Below the pieces are notes generated by a model that saw only the letters and a list, made by a program, of their open reading frames with translations, ran no database searches and had not been told where the DNA came from. The position numbers and the translations under genes are program-made. 60,314 bases of DNA. It comes from Pirellula sp. (lineage in GTDB: Bacteria; Planctomycetota; Planctomycetia; Pirellulales; Pirellulaceae). Below are positions 27,988-35,124 of this stretch, one piece after another (the stretch's first letter is position 1; each line of letters opens with the position of its first letter). The stretch spans positions 1-60,314 of the forward strand of contig JAIPFP010000003.1 in NCBI GenBank assembly GCA_021736575.1, given 5' to 3'.

Positions 27988-28956
27988 ATGACCTCTCAAC
28001 ATCGCCCAGGGATAACTATGGTAGAGTTGTTAGTGGTCGTCGCGGTTATCGCATTACTCGCGGTATTGATCGTGCCGGCGGTTCAACAAGCCAGAGAAGC
28101 AGCAAGGAGAATGCAGTGCTGTAATAATTTGAAGAACATCGCTATCGCATCGATGTGTTTTGAATCTTCAACCAAGCATTTGCCCGGCCCTCGAATGAAC
28201 GCGCATCCAAACACTCGCTTTTATACTACGGATGTCGGCTTGTTTGTCACTTTGCTCCCATACCTTGAAGAACAAAACTTGCATTCCAGATTCGCTACGA
28301 ATTCACCGAGTAATTCGCTTGTTAACCAGTCGCTATTAAAGCTGCGGCCTTCAATTCTAAAGTGTCCAAGTAGTCTCGAATCGGAAATATTGCATTCAAT
28401 GTCTGGCATATTCTCCGGGCCTCCCATCGATGGAATTGATGGCATTACTTGTGATTACATGGGAAACGATGGTGTTGCGAGATCTACAAATCCTTTGTTC
28501 GGAACAGTGCGACTGAGAGTTGGAACAATCGTTCGAGAGCGACGATTGAATGAGGTGTCAGACGGAACTTCAAATACGCTGCTCTTTTGGGAAAGTGTTG
28601 GCGACTCAATACGGATGAAAAAAACAAAAAAACTATCTGTGGACCTTAGTGCACCGAGAAACTTTGTGTACAACATCGATAGCTCAGCTTCGAACAACCT
28701 AGTTTCAGTGACGCAGGCTTCATATAAGTCTTATATTTTCTCATGGACGGGGTTTCGTATTGGTGTTGTTTTTGAGGAAAGTGGGGCAGTGATGAATTTT
28801 TCGAATGTCATCGGTCAGCCTTATTCTGCACACCCTGGTTTGTTGACTTGTTGCAAGACCGATGGTTCTGTCTCCTGTGTAAGTGAGTCCATCGAAAGCA
28901 GTATCTTGATGGCAATGTCGACAGCCCAAAACGGAGAGGTTTTGCATTCGGAGTAG
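27988..28956 (+). CDS. DUF1559 pseudopilin-like protein, first gene of the cassette
   Basis: The 322-residue protein begins with a type IV pilin-like N-terminus: MTSQHRPG, then ITMVELLVVVAVIALLAVLI. The G-I-T-M-V-E prepilin peptidase site comes eight residues in. The DUF1559 mark VQQAREAARRMQC and the domain follow, including SDGTSNTLLFWESVGDS. DUF1559 proteins are greatly expanded in planctomycetes and are thought to be surface or secretion pseudopilins of unknown job. Compared with the copy at 51809-52918, this one is shorter, more diverged and lower in G+C. The next gene starts three bases after its stop, indicating one transcript. Confidence 0.9.
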   Translation: MTSQHRPGITMVELLVVVAVIALLAVLIVPAVQQAREAARRMQCCNNLKNIAIASMCFESSTKHLPGPRMNAHPNTRFYTTDVGLFVTLLPYLEEQNLHSRFATNSPSNSLVNQSLLKLRPSILKCPSSLESEILHSMSGIFSGPPIDGIDGITCDYMGNDGVARSTNPLFGTVRLRVGTIVRERRLNEVSDGTSNTLLFWESVGDSIRMKKTKKLSVDLSAPRNFVYNIDSSASNNLVSVTQASYKSYIFSWTGFRIGVVFEESGAVMNFSNVIGQPYSAHPGLLTCCKTDGSVSCVSESIESSILMAMSTAQNGEVLHSE

Positions 28957-28958
28957 CA

Positions 28959-29051
28959 ATGCGGCCAATACTTCGCTATCCCTACGTTGAAAAACTCAAA
29001 AAATTCTTGCCTGCCATTCTTGTGATTGTCTTTTGCAACTGGTATCGTTAA
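28959..29051 (+). CDS. 30-residue membrane peptide
   Basis: ATG at 28959 follows the DUF1559 stop by two bases and is preceded by GGAG at good spacing (CGGAGTAGCAATG). It encodes a basic N-terminus (MRPILRYPYVEKLKKF) and a hydrophobic stretch (LPAILVIVFCNWYR) ending at TAA 29049-29051. The length allows a single membrane segment. There is no homology call. Alternatives are a leader peptide coupling translation to the next gene, or a chance frame. Confidence 0.45.
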   Translation: MRPILRYPYVEKLKKFLPAILVIVFCNWYR

Positions 29052-29108
29052 GTTCCGTGTGGGCCGTGCGGTCTGCAAAAGCGACTGTGTTAAAACGGAG
29101 ATATAGCA

Positions 29109-29435
29109 ATGAAGTTCTTTGCAAAGGCAGTTCTGCTGACGGTTTTGGTATCGCCATATTCTTGGACGATGAAGCCAGGTTCGGTTGTGGGAGGTGGAGT
29201 TGGAGGCGCAGTACCGTGCGAGGGTGGGCCAACGCACACCTCTGTTTCTAAAAACAATGTGTGTAGCACTGCGGCTGGATGCGGAGGTTTATATTTCGCG
29301 AAATGTGAAAACACAACTGGTCTAACTAAGGTTATCAAATGCGTTCCTGACGCAACAGGGACACCATGCACGCTTGCAGGGTCAAATCTAAACTGCGGAA
29401 GTAACAAAGATGCGGCCTCCGAAGACTGCGATTAG
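29109..29435 (+). CDS. small secreted peptide with eight cysteines
   Basis: The 108-residue product starts with a signal-like segment (MKFFAKAVLLTVLVSPYSW). A Gly-rich stretch with two GG sites follows (GSVVGGGVGGAVPC, residues 24-37). The mature part has eight Cys (37, 52, 58, 66, 78, 87, 96, 107), enough for four disulfides, and few hydrophobic residues. ACGGAG lies eight bases before the ATG. No family was recognised. The even Cys number, export signal and neighbouring thiol-handling genes suggest a disulfide-stabilised exported peptide. The GG sites could be cut by the C39-like peptidase at 30531-31595, but the leader looks like a Sec signal rather than a classical double-glycine leader. 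Confidence 0.7.
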   Translation: MKFFAKAVLLTVLVSPYSWTMKPGSVVGGGVGGAVPCEGGPTHTSVSKNNVCSTAAGCGGLYFAKCENTTGLTKVIKCVPDATGTPCTLAGSNLNCGSNKDAASEDCD

Positions 29436-29521
29436 GCTTTGAAGCGAGATGTTGTGAGGTTCGAACTTTCGTTGAGACGTGTTTCTTGTCCTTAACTCAA
29501 ATCAATCCTCAGTGGTGCACT

Positions 29522-30526
29522 ATGCGTTGCCTTGTTTTCTTGTGTTGCTTTACTGGTCTGCTAAGTAATGCAAGTTTAAGCGCCACTGAGGATGGCAAGC
29601 AGATGCTCCGAAATTGGAAAAGTTTCGTTGAAGGTGCGGTATTCGCCGAAATTGAATTGGTTGTCAATGCAAAGGAATACACAAAACTTGAAGGATACGA
29701 GGGTGAGGATACGGATATTCGATATGAGCAGCGATTCACTCGAATAGGCGGTGAATGGTTGTCGACGGTTAAGCGAGATATCGGAACCACTAAATTTATT
29801 TTTGAGTTGCGACGAGCCTTTGGGCAAACGATTTTCTGCTCATCAAGGAAGAACTCAAAGGACGTGGACTATTCGACGCTACAGGTCTTTGGTTCTATTA
29901 AAGCTGATTTGCCCCTAGTGCACGTCGCAGATATGTGGGACGTCCGCTATCTACTTGGCTACTACCGAACGAATTCCACGGACCTTCTTTGTAATCAAAT
30001 GCTAAGCGAGAATACATCATTAAAAGACCTTACGGTTTCTTCAGCATCAAGAAAAGGTGCTTTTTTTGTTCATTTCCGAGACATTAACGCCAAATCGCCA
30101 TCGCGAATAGAGGCGTCGTTTGACGAGGAGGTTAACGGTGACGCAAACCATATTGTCGCAAGAAAAGTTGAATATGATGTTCTCACTTGGACTGACGATG
30201 GCATGCCATCGAGTTTGCGGGTTAAGAACACTGATACCGATGGTGGCAGACAAAATTACCGTACTGTTTTGTTTGCCATCACCTCAAGAGGCCGTCCTGA
30301 CGTAGACGCGAAAAAGCTTGCACTTTTCCGCCCGCCGGCCAATGAGAGAAAGGTTGATGTAGAGGACGCGCCATACATATGCGTTTGGCGAGACGACCGC
30401 ATACGCCCTGCATACACCACGCCAGCAACGGTTCAAATGATGACAAGAGGCTATTGGCTTTTTGGGGCTAGTGTGGCAGTTACGGCATTTCTTCTCTCTA
30501 TCTGGTATCTCAAAAAGAGGAGTTAA
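29522..30526 (+). CDS. exported, C-terminally membrane-anchored protein of unknown function
   Basis: From the ATG at 29522 the protein has 334 residues: a signal peptide (MRCLVFLCCFTGLLSNASLS), about 280 residues outside the cytoplasm, and a C-terminal span (GYWLFGASVAVTAFLLSIWY) followed by KKRS. The outer part is rich in beta-type charged/hydrophobic alternation (RYEQRFTRIGGEWLSTVKRD). This faintly recalls LolA/LppX-like folds, but no motif supports that. A TTG at 29486 would add 12 residues before the signal peptide and is less likely. It ends four bases before the C39-rhodanese gene. It may hold or present the cassette's peptide at the membrane; this is inference. Confidence 0.75.
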   Translation: MRCLVFLCCFTGLLSNASLSATEDGKQMLRNWKSFVEGAVFAEIELVVNAKEYTKLEGYEGEDTDIRYEQRFTRIGGEWLSTVKRDIGTTKFIFELRRAFGQTIFCSSRKNSKDVDYSTLQVFGSIKADLPLVHVADMWDVRYLLGYYRTNSTDLLCNQMLSENTSLKDLTVSSASRKGAFFVHFRDINAKSPSRIEASFDEEVNGDANHIVARKVEYDVLTWTDDGMPSSLRVKNTDTDGGRQNYRTVLFAITSRGRPDVDAKKLALFRPPANERKVDVEDAPYICVWRDDRIRPAYTTPATVQMMTRGYWLFGASVAVTAFLLSIWYLKKRS

Positions 30527-30530
30527 GCCA

Positions 30531-31595
30531 ATGTTGCATTTGTTCCTTTGTTTAGCCATTGGATGCTCATTTACTGGTGTAGAGTCTAGATTCAGCGGAG
30601 TTCCATTTCCTAGGAAGCACGACAAGGGCGTTTTGTGCGGCGTATTGTGCAGCGAAAGAGCAATTTCCATATTAAAGCAGAGTCCTTCAAGCCTGGACGA
30701 TTTGATTTCCACTAAGTTTATCAGTAGCGATAAAGGAAGTACTGCGGAAGATATTCGACGACTTCTGTTCGAGAACGGCTTGAAATCAGACTGGCTAATC
30801 AATTTGAGCCCAGCATTCTTGTCATCACTAAATACACCTGCGATTTTGCACGTAAAGTCAGACACCGATGTGGAAAATTTTGAGCATTGGTTACTGTTTT
30901 TGGGAGCTAAAGCTGGAGAGGTGAGAATTGCGGATTTGCCCGGCGAAGCGTTTGAGATTAGCGAAGTAGAGCTTCAAGCTATTTGGGACGGGAGCGCCAT
31001 CGTCATTCATCGAGATGAGAATTGGCAAGTTTGGCCCCTGGTCTTTTGGTTTGTAGTGCAGGTTCTGCCCATGATCGCGTTAGTTGCAGTTTCCTTTGCG
31101 TTAGGTACGGGAATCCTGAATCGGATTAAAAATCGTATTAGCTTCCGATTTCAAGGAGTTGCTCTTATCTGCGTCTCAAGCCTCATTCTTTGTATTGGAA
31201 GAAACTGTTTTTTTGGCGACGGAATTTTCAGAAGCCGGGTCGCTTCAGAAATTTTATTCCGCCCAAGCAGGTCTTTAACCACAATAGTTGAAATGGCGGA
31301 TCTAGAGGAATTGTGCAACACTGAAAACGTTGTATTTGTTGACGCAAGGATGCCACAGGACTTTGCGAAATCGCATGCCGGTAACGCAATTAATATCCCA
31401 ATCCACTGTTCATTCGGTGATAGAAAAGAAATAACCAGTGATATTCCCGCTTCAACTCCTATGATCGTTTACTGCCAAACTGAGCGATGTGGCTACGCAG
31501 AGATTGTGGCAAATCGACTCAGTAAGGACGGCTTCAGGGACGTCAAGGTATTTGTGCCCGGGTGGGTGAAGTTAGGCGAAACAAAAAAGAACTAA
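30531..31595 (+). CDS. C39-like peptidase / rhodanese membrane fusion protein
   Basis: The 354-residue protein (AGAGGAG 8 bases before ATG 30531) has an N-terminal export signal. A C39-type papain-like domain (about 25-160) follows, with Cys36 in LCGVLC, His119 in FEHWLLFLG and Asp135 in VRIADLPGEAFEIS, the order and spacing of the C39 Cys-His-Asp triad. Two membrane spans come next (about 168-193 and 208-224). A C-terminal rhodanese domain (about 255-350) has FVDARMPQDFAKSHAGNAIN and the active-site loop VYCQTERCGYA (Cys315, Cys320). With a cleaved signal and two spans, protease and rhodanese would both face the periplasm. C39 domains normally process double-glycine leaders within ABC exporters; no ABC module is present. 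A shared role with the MauE-like neighbour, one base downstream, is likely. Confidence 0.8.
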   Translation: MLHLFLCLAIGCSFTGVESRFSGVPFPRKHDKGVLCGVLCSERAISILKQSPSSLDDLISTKFISSDKGSTAEDIRRLLFENGLKSDWLINLSPAFLSSLNTPAILHVKSDTDVENFEHWLLFLGAKAGEVRIADLPGEAFEISEVELQAIWDGSAIVIHRDENWQVWPLVFWFVVQVLPMIALVAVSFALGTGILNRIKNRISFRFQGVALICVSSLILCIGRNCFFGDGIFRSRVASEILFRPSRSLTTIVEMADLEELCNTENVVFVDARMPQDFAKSHAGNAINIPIHCSFGDRKEITSDIPASTPMIVYCQTERCGYAEIVANRLSKDGFRDVKVFVPGWVKLGETKKN

Positions 31596-31596
31596 A

Positions 31597-32061
31597 ATGT
31601 TAAGACCAGCAGTTGAATATTTTCAGAACATTGTAAAGTTTTTTGCAGGGATGACGCTCGCTTGGTCTGGGTGGGTGCATGAAATGAATCCCTATTACTT
31701 CGCGTCCGTAATCGATAAATATGAATTGTTGCCAAGGTCTTTTGGTGTCACTGTGGCGGTTGGACTACCGGCACTGCAGCTCGTTACTGGCATACTATTA
31801 TTGTTTGGTTCATATGCTGAAGCAGCGAGTCTTGTGGCAACATTTCTTTTTGGTGTTTTTGTTTTTGTTCAGTCGTTTGCACTCGCGACGGGCAAGTCTA
31901 TTTCTTGCGGATGTTTCGGGGTTGGTAGTCACGATGTTTCTTATCTGAGTGTTTCCGCTGTTGCTGTAATGTTTTTGGGCCTTTTGTCACAACAATTGCT
32001 ACCGAGTCGTGAAAGCCGATCCCGGAACTTAGCTGACGTTTCAGCGTCATCCGGAGGTTAG
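31597..32061 (+). CDS. MauE/DoxX family redox-associated membrane protein
   Basis: This 154-residue protein has four predicted membrane segments (about 14-30, 50-70, 78-97, 113-131). The CGCFG motif (Cys104, Cys106) before the last segment is the hallmark of the MauE branch of the DoxX superfamily. In methylamine-dehydrogenase operons MauE is needed to mature the disulfide-rich small subunit MauA. The ATG follows the previous stop by one base, so it is translated with the C39-rhodanese gene. Passing oxidising or reducing equivalents across the membrane for the eight-cysteine peptide is the inferred role. No mauA, mauB or mauD is present, so this is not a methylamine operon. Confidence 0.85.
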   Translation: MLRPAVEYFQNIVKFFAGMTLAWSGWVHEMNPYYFASVIDKYELLPRSFGVTVAVGLPALQLVTGILLLFGSYAEAASLVATFLFGVFVFVQSFALATGKSISCGCFGVGSHDVSYLSVSAVAVMFLGLLSQQLLPSRESRSRNLADVSASSGG

Positions 32062-32348
32062 GTTGAAGCGTTGATGATTCGACGCAACAACGTCACGAGG
32101 TTTTGATGGTTCTGTACATCAAAAGGCGCTGTTTTGGCATTGGTACGTAAGCGTCCACGACAACCAGTGAGGCGGGCGTTGGTTACTGGCTTGCGGTTTG
32201 CTCTCGCTTTAGCTTGGCAGCCACGATGCGACGGGCTCGCGTGATTTGCTTGCATTTCCATAGCGAAACTCAACCATTGGGTAACATACTAACAAGCCAA
32301 CCACAATCGTTCGGTAGCGCTTTCAATGAGTCAATGCGGTGGGGATTT
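32062..32348. other. intergenic region after the cassette
   Basis: No convincing gene is seen. TTTTGATG (32101-32108) and CATCAAAA (32117-32124) form a perfect 8-bp hairpin with an 8-base loop just after the MauE gene, a possible transcript end without a T-run. A short minus-strand frame (32058-32273) is Arg/Asn-rich with no domain features and is probably not coding. Confidence 0.45.
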
Positions 32349-33125
32349 CTAACTGTCGCTATAAACCTGATTGGGATAGTTCACTTTTAGCAAACACAAT
32401 CCTTGTGGCGGAGCGGTGAAGTCCGACGTGTCTCGCTGTTTCGACTCGAGAAACGTCTTCATCCGACGTGGACCGTACCGCCCGGATCCTATGGTCCAGA
32501 GCGTTCCTACAATGTTTCGTACCATGTTGTAGAGGAACCCATCCGCCTCGATCTCGATCCAAAGATCCGTTCCATCCATCGAATCTTTCGATGCGATGGA
32601 GATATCATAAACGGTTCGCGTCGTGCTTCTTCGCGGTGAGCCTTGCGTTTCGAACGACTTGAAATCGTGAGTGCCGATTAGCGACTCGGCTGCCGTCCGC
32701 ATGGCTTCGATGTCGATCGGCTTGCGAATCCACCAATGATAGAGATGGCTCATAGGATCCGGAACAGGCGAATTGCGAATGGTGTAACGATACCGCTTGC
32801 TCTTGGCATGACGAATAGGGTCAAACGTTGTCACTACTTCTCGGCAATCCCTGATGATAACATCGGATGGCAGGAAGCAATTGATGGCCGGAACAAGTGG
32901 ATCGGGTGGTGGATTCCAGTTATGAAGCTTGAATGAGCCGACTTGTCCAATAGCGTGAACGCCCGCATCGGTTCGGCCGCTCCCCTGAACATGCACTTGC
33001 TCCGAAGTTGCTTTCGAGATGGCAGTAACCAGAACTTGCTGGATGGTTGGAGCGTTCGGTTGGATTTGCCAGCCTCCGTAGCGAGTCCCGTCGTAAGCGA
33101 TCGTGATGGCGAATTGGCGGAGCAT
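32349..33125 (-). CDS. truA: tRNA pseudouridine(38-40) synthase
   Basis: TruA isomerises uridines 38-40 in the tRNA anticodon arm. From the ATG at 33125 the protein has 258 residues, starting MLRQFAITIAYDGTRYGGWQ. It carries the catalytic Asp motif GSGRTDAGVHAIGQV, then YNMVRNIVGTLWTIGSGR, all normal for the family. A longer frame to 33182 would overlap the upstream methyltransferase gene, so the internal ATG, 14 bases after that gene's stop, is preferred. Third gene of a minus-strand ruvX-methyltransferase-truA group. Confidence 0.95.
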   Translation of the reverse strand: MLRQFAITIAYDGTRYGGWQIQPNAPTIQQVLVTAISKATSEQVHVQGSGRTDAGVHAIGQVGSFKLHNWNPPPDPLVPAINCFLPSDVIIRDCREVVTTFDPIRHAKSKRYRYTIRNSPVPDPMSHLYHWWIRKPIDIEAMRTAAESLIGTHDFKSFETQGSPRRSTTRTVYDISIASKDSMDGTDLWIEIEADGFLYNMVRNIVGTLWTIGSGRYGPRRMKTFLESKQRDTSDFTAPPQGLCLLKVNYPNQVYSDS

Positions 33126-33139
33126 GTAGTTTGAGATAG

Positions 33140-34015
33140 CTACTTCGTGTCGTCTTTTTCCATAAACATCAGGTGTTGCCATGGCAGCTTGTCGTACTCG
33201 CTGGCAACTCGGAAACCGTTGTCTTTGTACTCTTTCAGAATTTGCACTTTGCTCATTTTGTGCTCTGGGCGAATCAAGACCGTTGGATCTTCGGCTCGAA
33301 ACTCGACGAGTGCAATTCGGCCAGTCGGCTTAAGTGCTTTGCGAATGGCCGATAACATTTGTACGGGGTGTGAAAACTCGTGATAGACGTCGACCATCAA
33401 GACCAAGTCGATCGACTCCGGTTGCAATTTCGGATCCCAGAGATCACCCAATATGGTATCGATGTTTCCGATTTTGTTGGCAGCCATGCGTCGTGACAAC
33501 TCTTGCAGCATTTGAGGCTGAATGTCTACGGCAACGACTTTGCCACTTGGGCCTACTTTCGGTGCCATTTGCAAAGTGTGATATCCATCGCCGGAGCCAA
33601 GATCGCAAACAACCATCCCGTCTTTGAGCTTCAACTGGTCGAGCATTTCCTGTGGATTCTCTTCTTGAATCCTCTCTGGACGACTAAGCCAATCCATATG
33701 CTGATAACCCATCGGCGACGCGATCCTGCGTCCCATGTATTTGGTCAAACCACGAGGCTCACCCGCCTTGGAGGGTTTGTCGGCATCTTGTTTTTCTTGA
33801 GCCGTTGCGGTGGAACCGAGTGCCCAACCTGCCAATAGAAGGCTCAGACCAAACACGCGAAACGCGAACGCTTGGTGGAACGGCAGGCGGAGCCTGCAAT
33901 TCCGTGGGTTCCAAGGCAGAGCCTTGGAACCAGTTGAAAGAGCCTCGGAACCAGTGGGTGGCGATCGACGAGAAGGTTCGGTGTTACAAGAGTTTGACGA
34001 ATGCTTTGGGTTCAT
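33140..34015 (-). CDS. exported class I SAM-dependent methyltransferase
   Basis: The protein has a methyltransferase fold: SAM motif I is VVCDLGSGDGYHTLQMA, the acidic end of strand 2 is KVVAVDIQPQMLQEL, and VLMVDVYHEFSHP and GRIALVEFRAED follow. A hydrophobic segment with an AQA-like cleavage site (FGLSLLLAGWALGSTATAQE) precedes it, so the enzyme seems to be exported, as in other planctomycete members (the DYHE subgroup). The substrate is unknown. The first 45 residues, before the signal, are encoded by palindromic repeat DNA (33883-33931). The real start may therefore be further in, near a later codon, or the N-terminus was extended by repeat insertion. It ends 14 bases before truA and starts three bases after ruvX. 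Confidence 0.82.
   Translation of the reverse strand: MNPKHSSNSCNTEPSRRSPPTGSEALSTGSKALPWNPRNCRLRLPFHQAFAFRVFGLSLLLAGWALGSTATAQEKQDADKPSKAGEPRGLTKYMGRRIASPMGYQHMDWLSRPERIQEENPQEMLDQLKLKDGMVVCDLGSGDGYHTLQMAPKVGPSGKVVAVDIQPQMLQELSRRMAANKIGNIDTILGDLWDPKLQPESIDLVLMVDVYHEFSHPVQMLSAIRKALKPTGRIALVEFRAEDPTVLIRPEHKMSKVQILKEYKDNGFRVASEYDKLPWQHLMFMEKDDTK
33883..33931. repeat. two palindromes inside the 5' end of the methyltransferase gene
   Basis: GCAGGC/GCCTGC (33883-33897, 3-base loop) and the perfect 11-bp arms GGTTCCAAGGC/GCCTTGGAACC (33907-33931, loop AGA) lie 16 bases apart within the coding frame. A partial third copy (GCCTCGGAACC) follows at about 33942-33952. This looks like a REP-type element inserted into, or recruited as, coding sequence. 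Confidence 0.7.
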
Positions 34016-34018
34016 AGA

Positions 34019-34504
34019 TTAGTCCTCCAGCGGCAAGGGCTGGAACGAAGGTTGTTTGGCAGATTCTAGATAGGTTTCCAGGATAAAATGAGCCGCTATC
34101 TTATCAACTTGTTTCTTGCGCTGCTTGTAAGTCATATCGGAGTCTCGCAACATGCGATTTGCAAGGGCCGTCGTGTAACGTTCATCCACGAAACGGACGG
34201 GAAGATCGGTAATATGGTTGAGCCAAAGTGCAAATTCTCGCGCTTCCCCAGACTTTTGACTCTCTCGACCGTCGCAATGGATCGGCAAACCGACCACCCA
34301 ACCCAGGATCTGATTTTCCTTGGCAATTCTCTCAAAGTATTTTTCATCTAGGGCTGGATTGCGTCGCGTATAGGTTTCCAAGGGGCTTGTCCATGTCCTG
34401 CTCGGGTCGCAAAGAGCGATACCGATTCGGACGGTCCCATAGTCGACGCCAGCCAATCGACCGGAATCTGGCCAGTCAAAGTTTCTTCCGTCGGGGTTCC
34501 CCAA
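34019..34504 (-). CDS. ruvX: putative pre-16S rRNA nuclease / Holliday junction resolvase-like protein
   Basis: This is a 161-residue YqgF/RuvX protein with an RNase H-like fold. The N-terminal catalytic Asp lies in LAGVDYGTVRIGIALCDPS, the second acidic site in VRFVDERYTTALANRML, and the third Asp near the end (KKQVDKIAAHFILETYL). The first 13 residues (MGNPDGRNFDWPD) are a lineage-specific leader. E. coli YqgF trims the 5' end of 16S rRNA. It is first of the three-gene group with the methyltransferase and truA, and two members handle RNA. Confidence 0.92.
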   Translation of the reverse strand: MGNPDGRNFDWPDSGRLAGVDYGTVRIGIALCDPSRTWTSPLETYTRRNPALDEKYFERIAKENQILGWVVGLPIHCDGRESQKSGEAREFALWLNHITDLPVRFVDERYTTALANRMLRDSDMTYKQRKKQVDKIAAHFILETYLESAKQPSFQPLPLED

Positions 34505-34612
34505 ATCGCACAGCCTTCCCGAATTACCTTGATGTCAAAAGGTCGAAAATAGTATTATTCCAAGATTGTCGGCGATTGACCAGACTACGGCTATATTATC
34601 AAGGGAATCACA

Positions 34613-34972
34613 ATGCGTTACTCGAAACGAATTCTATTCAGTGGTCTCAGCGGGGTTGTTTTCGCATTGTCATCACCCGCAACTGAGTCGGTTCATGCGC
34701 AAAGCTCCGATTTCAACGAAGCCGAAAACATGATGTCCTTCAACCAAGTCGAGTTGAGGGATCAGCTCTATTTTGGGCTTAGAACTTTCCTGCCTCAACA
34801 GCAAGAATTTCTTGATAATGTCATTGCGAAAGTCGATAGCGGCGAAATTTCTCGGGCCATGGTGAACGTTGTCTTTGTCTGGTCGAGAAAACGCAACCCC
34901 AAGATTCCTTTTCCCTATTTCGAAGCCGTGATGCGACTACTGGCCGAAAAGCGCGGCGTAACTTTTCCCTAA
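34613..34972 (+). CDS. small exported protein of unknown function
   Basis: The 119-residue product has a signal peptide (MRYSKRILFSGLSGVVFALS, cleavage after about VHAQ at 30). A helical mature domain follows, containing EAENMMSFNQVELRDQLYFG and SRAMVNVVFVWSRKR. No family was recognised. The clear signal, ordinary composition and AGGG upstream of the ATG support a real gene. It is divergent from ruvX. Confidence 0.7.
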   Translation: MRYSKRILFSGLSGVVFALSSPATESVHAQSSDFNEAENMMSFNQVELRDQLYFGLRTFLPQQQEFLDNVIAKVDSGEISRAMVNVVFVWSRKRNPKIPFPYFEAVMRLLAEKRGVTFP

Positions 34973-35124
34973 ACGCGGTCGATCGTTAAAAGGACAGCAC
35001 ATCCGTGTTGCCTTGGTGCTTCGCGACGCGGGAAACGCCTGTAGCTTTGCCTGCTCGGATAAATTGTTCTCGTTGCGGGAAGATTGCCGACCACGGCGAG
35101 TTTTGCATGTAATAATAATTCGGA

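Noticed and set aside
31597..32061. Methylamine dehydrogenase operon
   Set aside because: Only a MauE-like protein is present. The large and small subunits, MauD and MauG are absent.
32058..32273. 71-residue minus-strand frame after the cassette
   Set aside because: It is Arg/Asn-rich without domain, signal or ribosome site, and overlaps the hairpin following the MauE gene.
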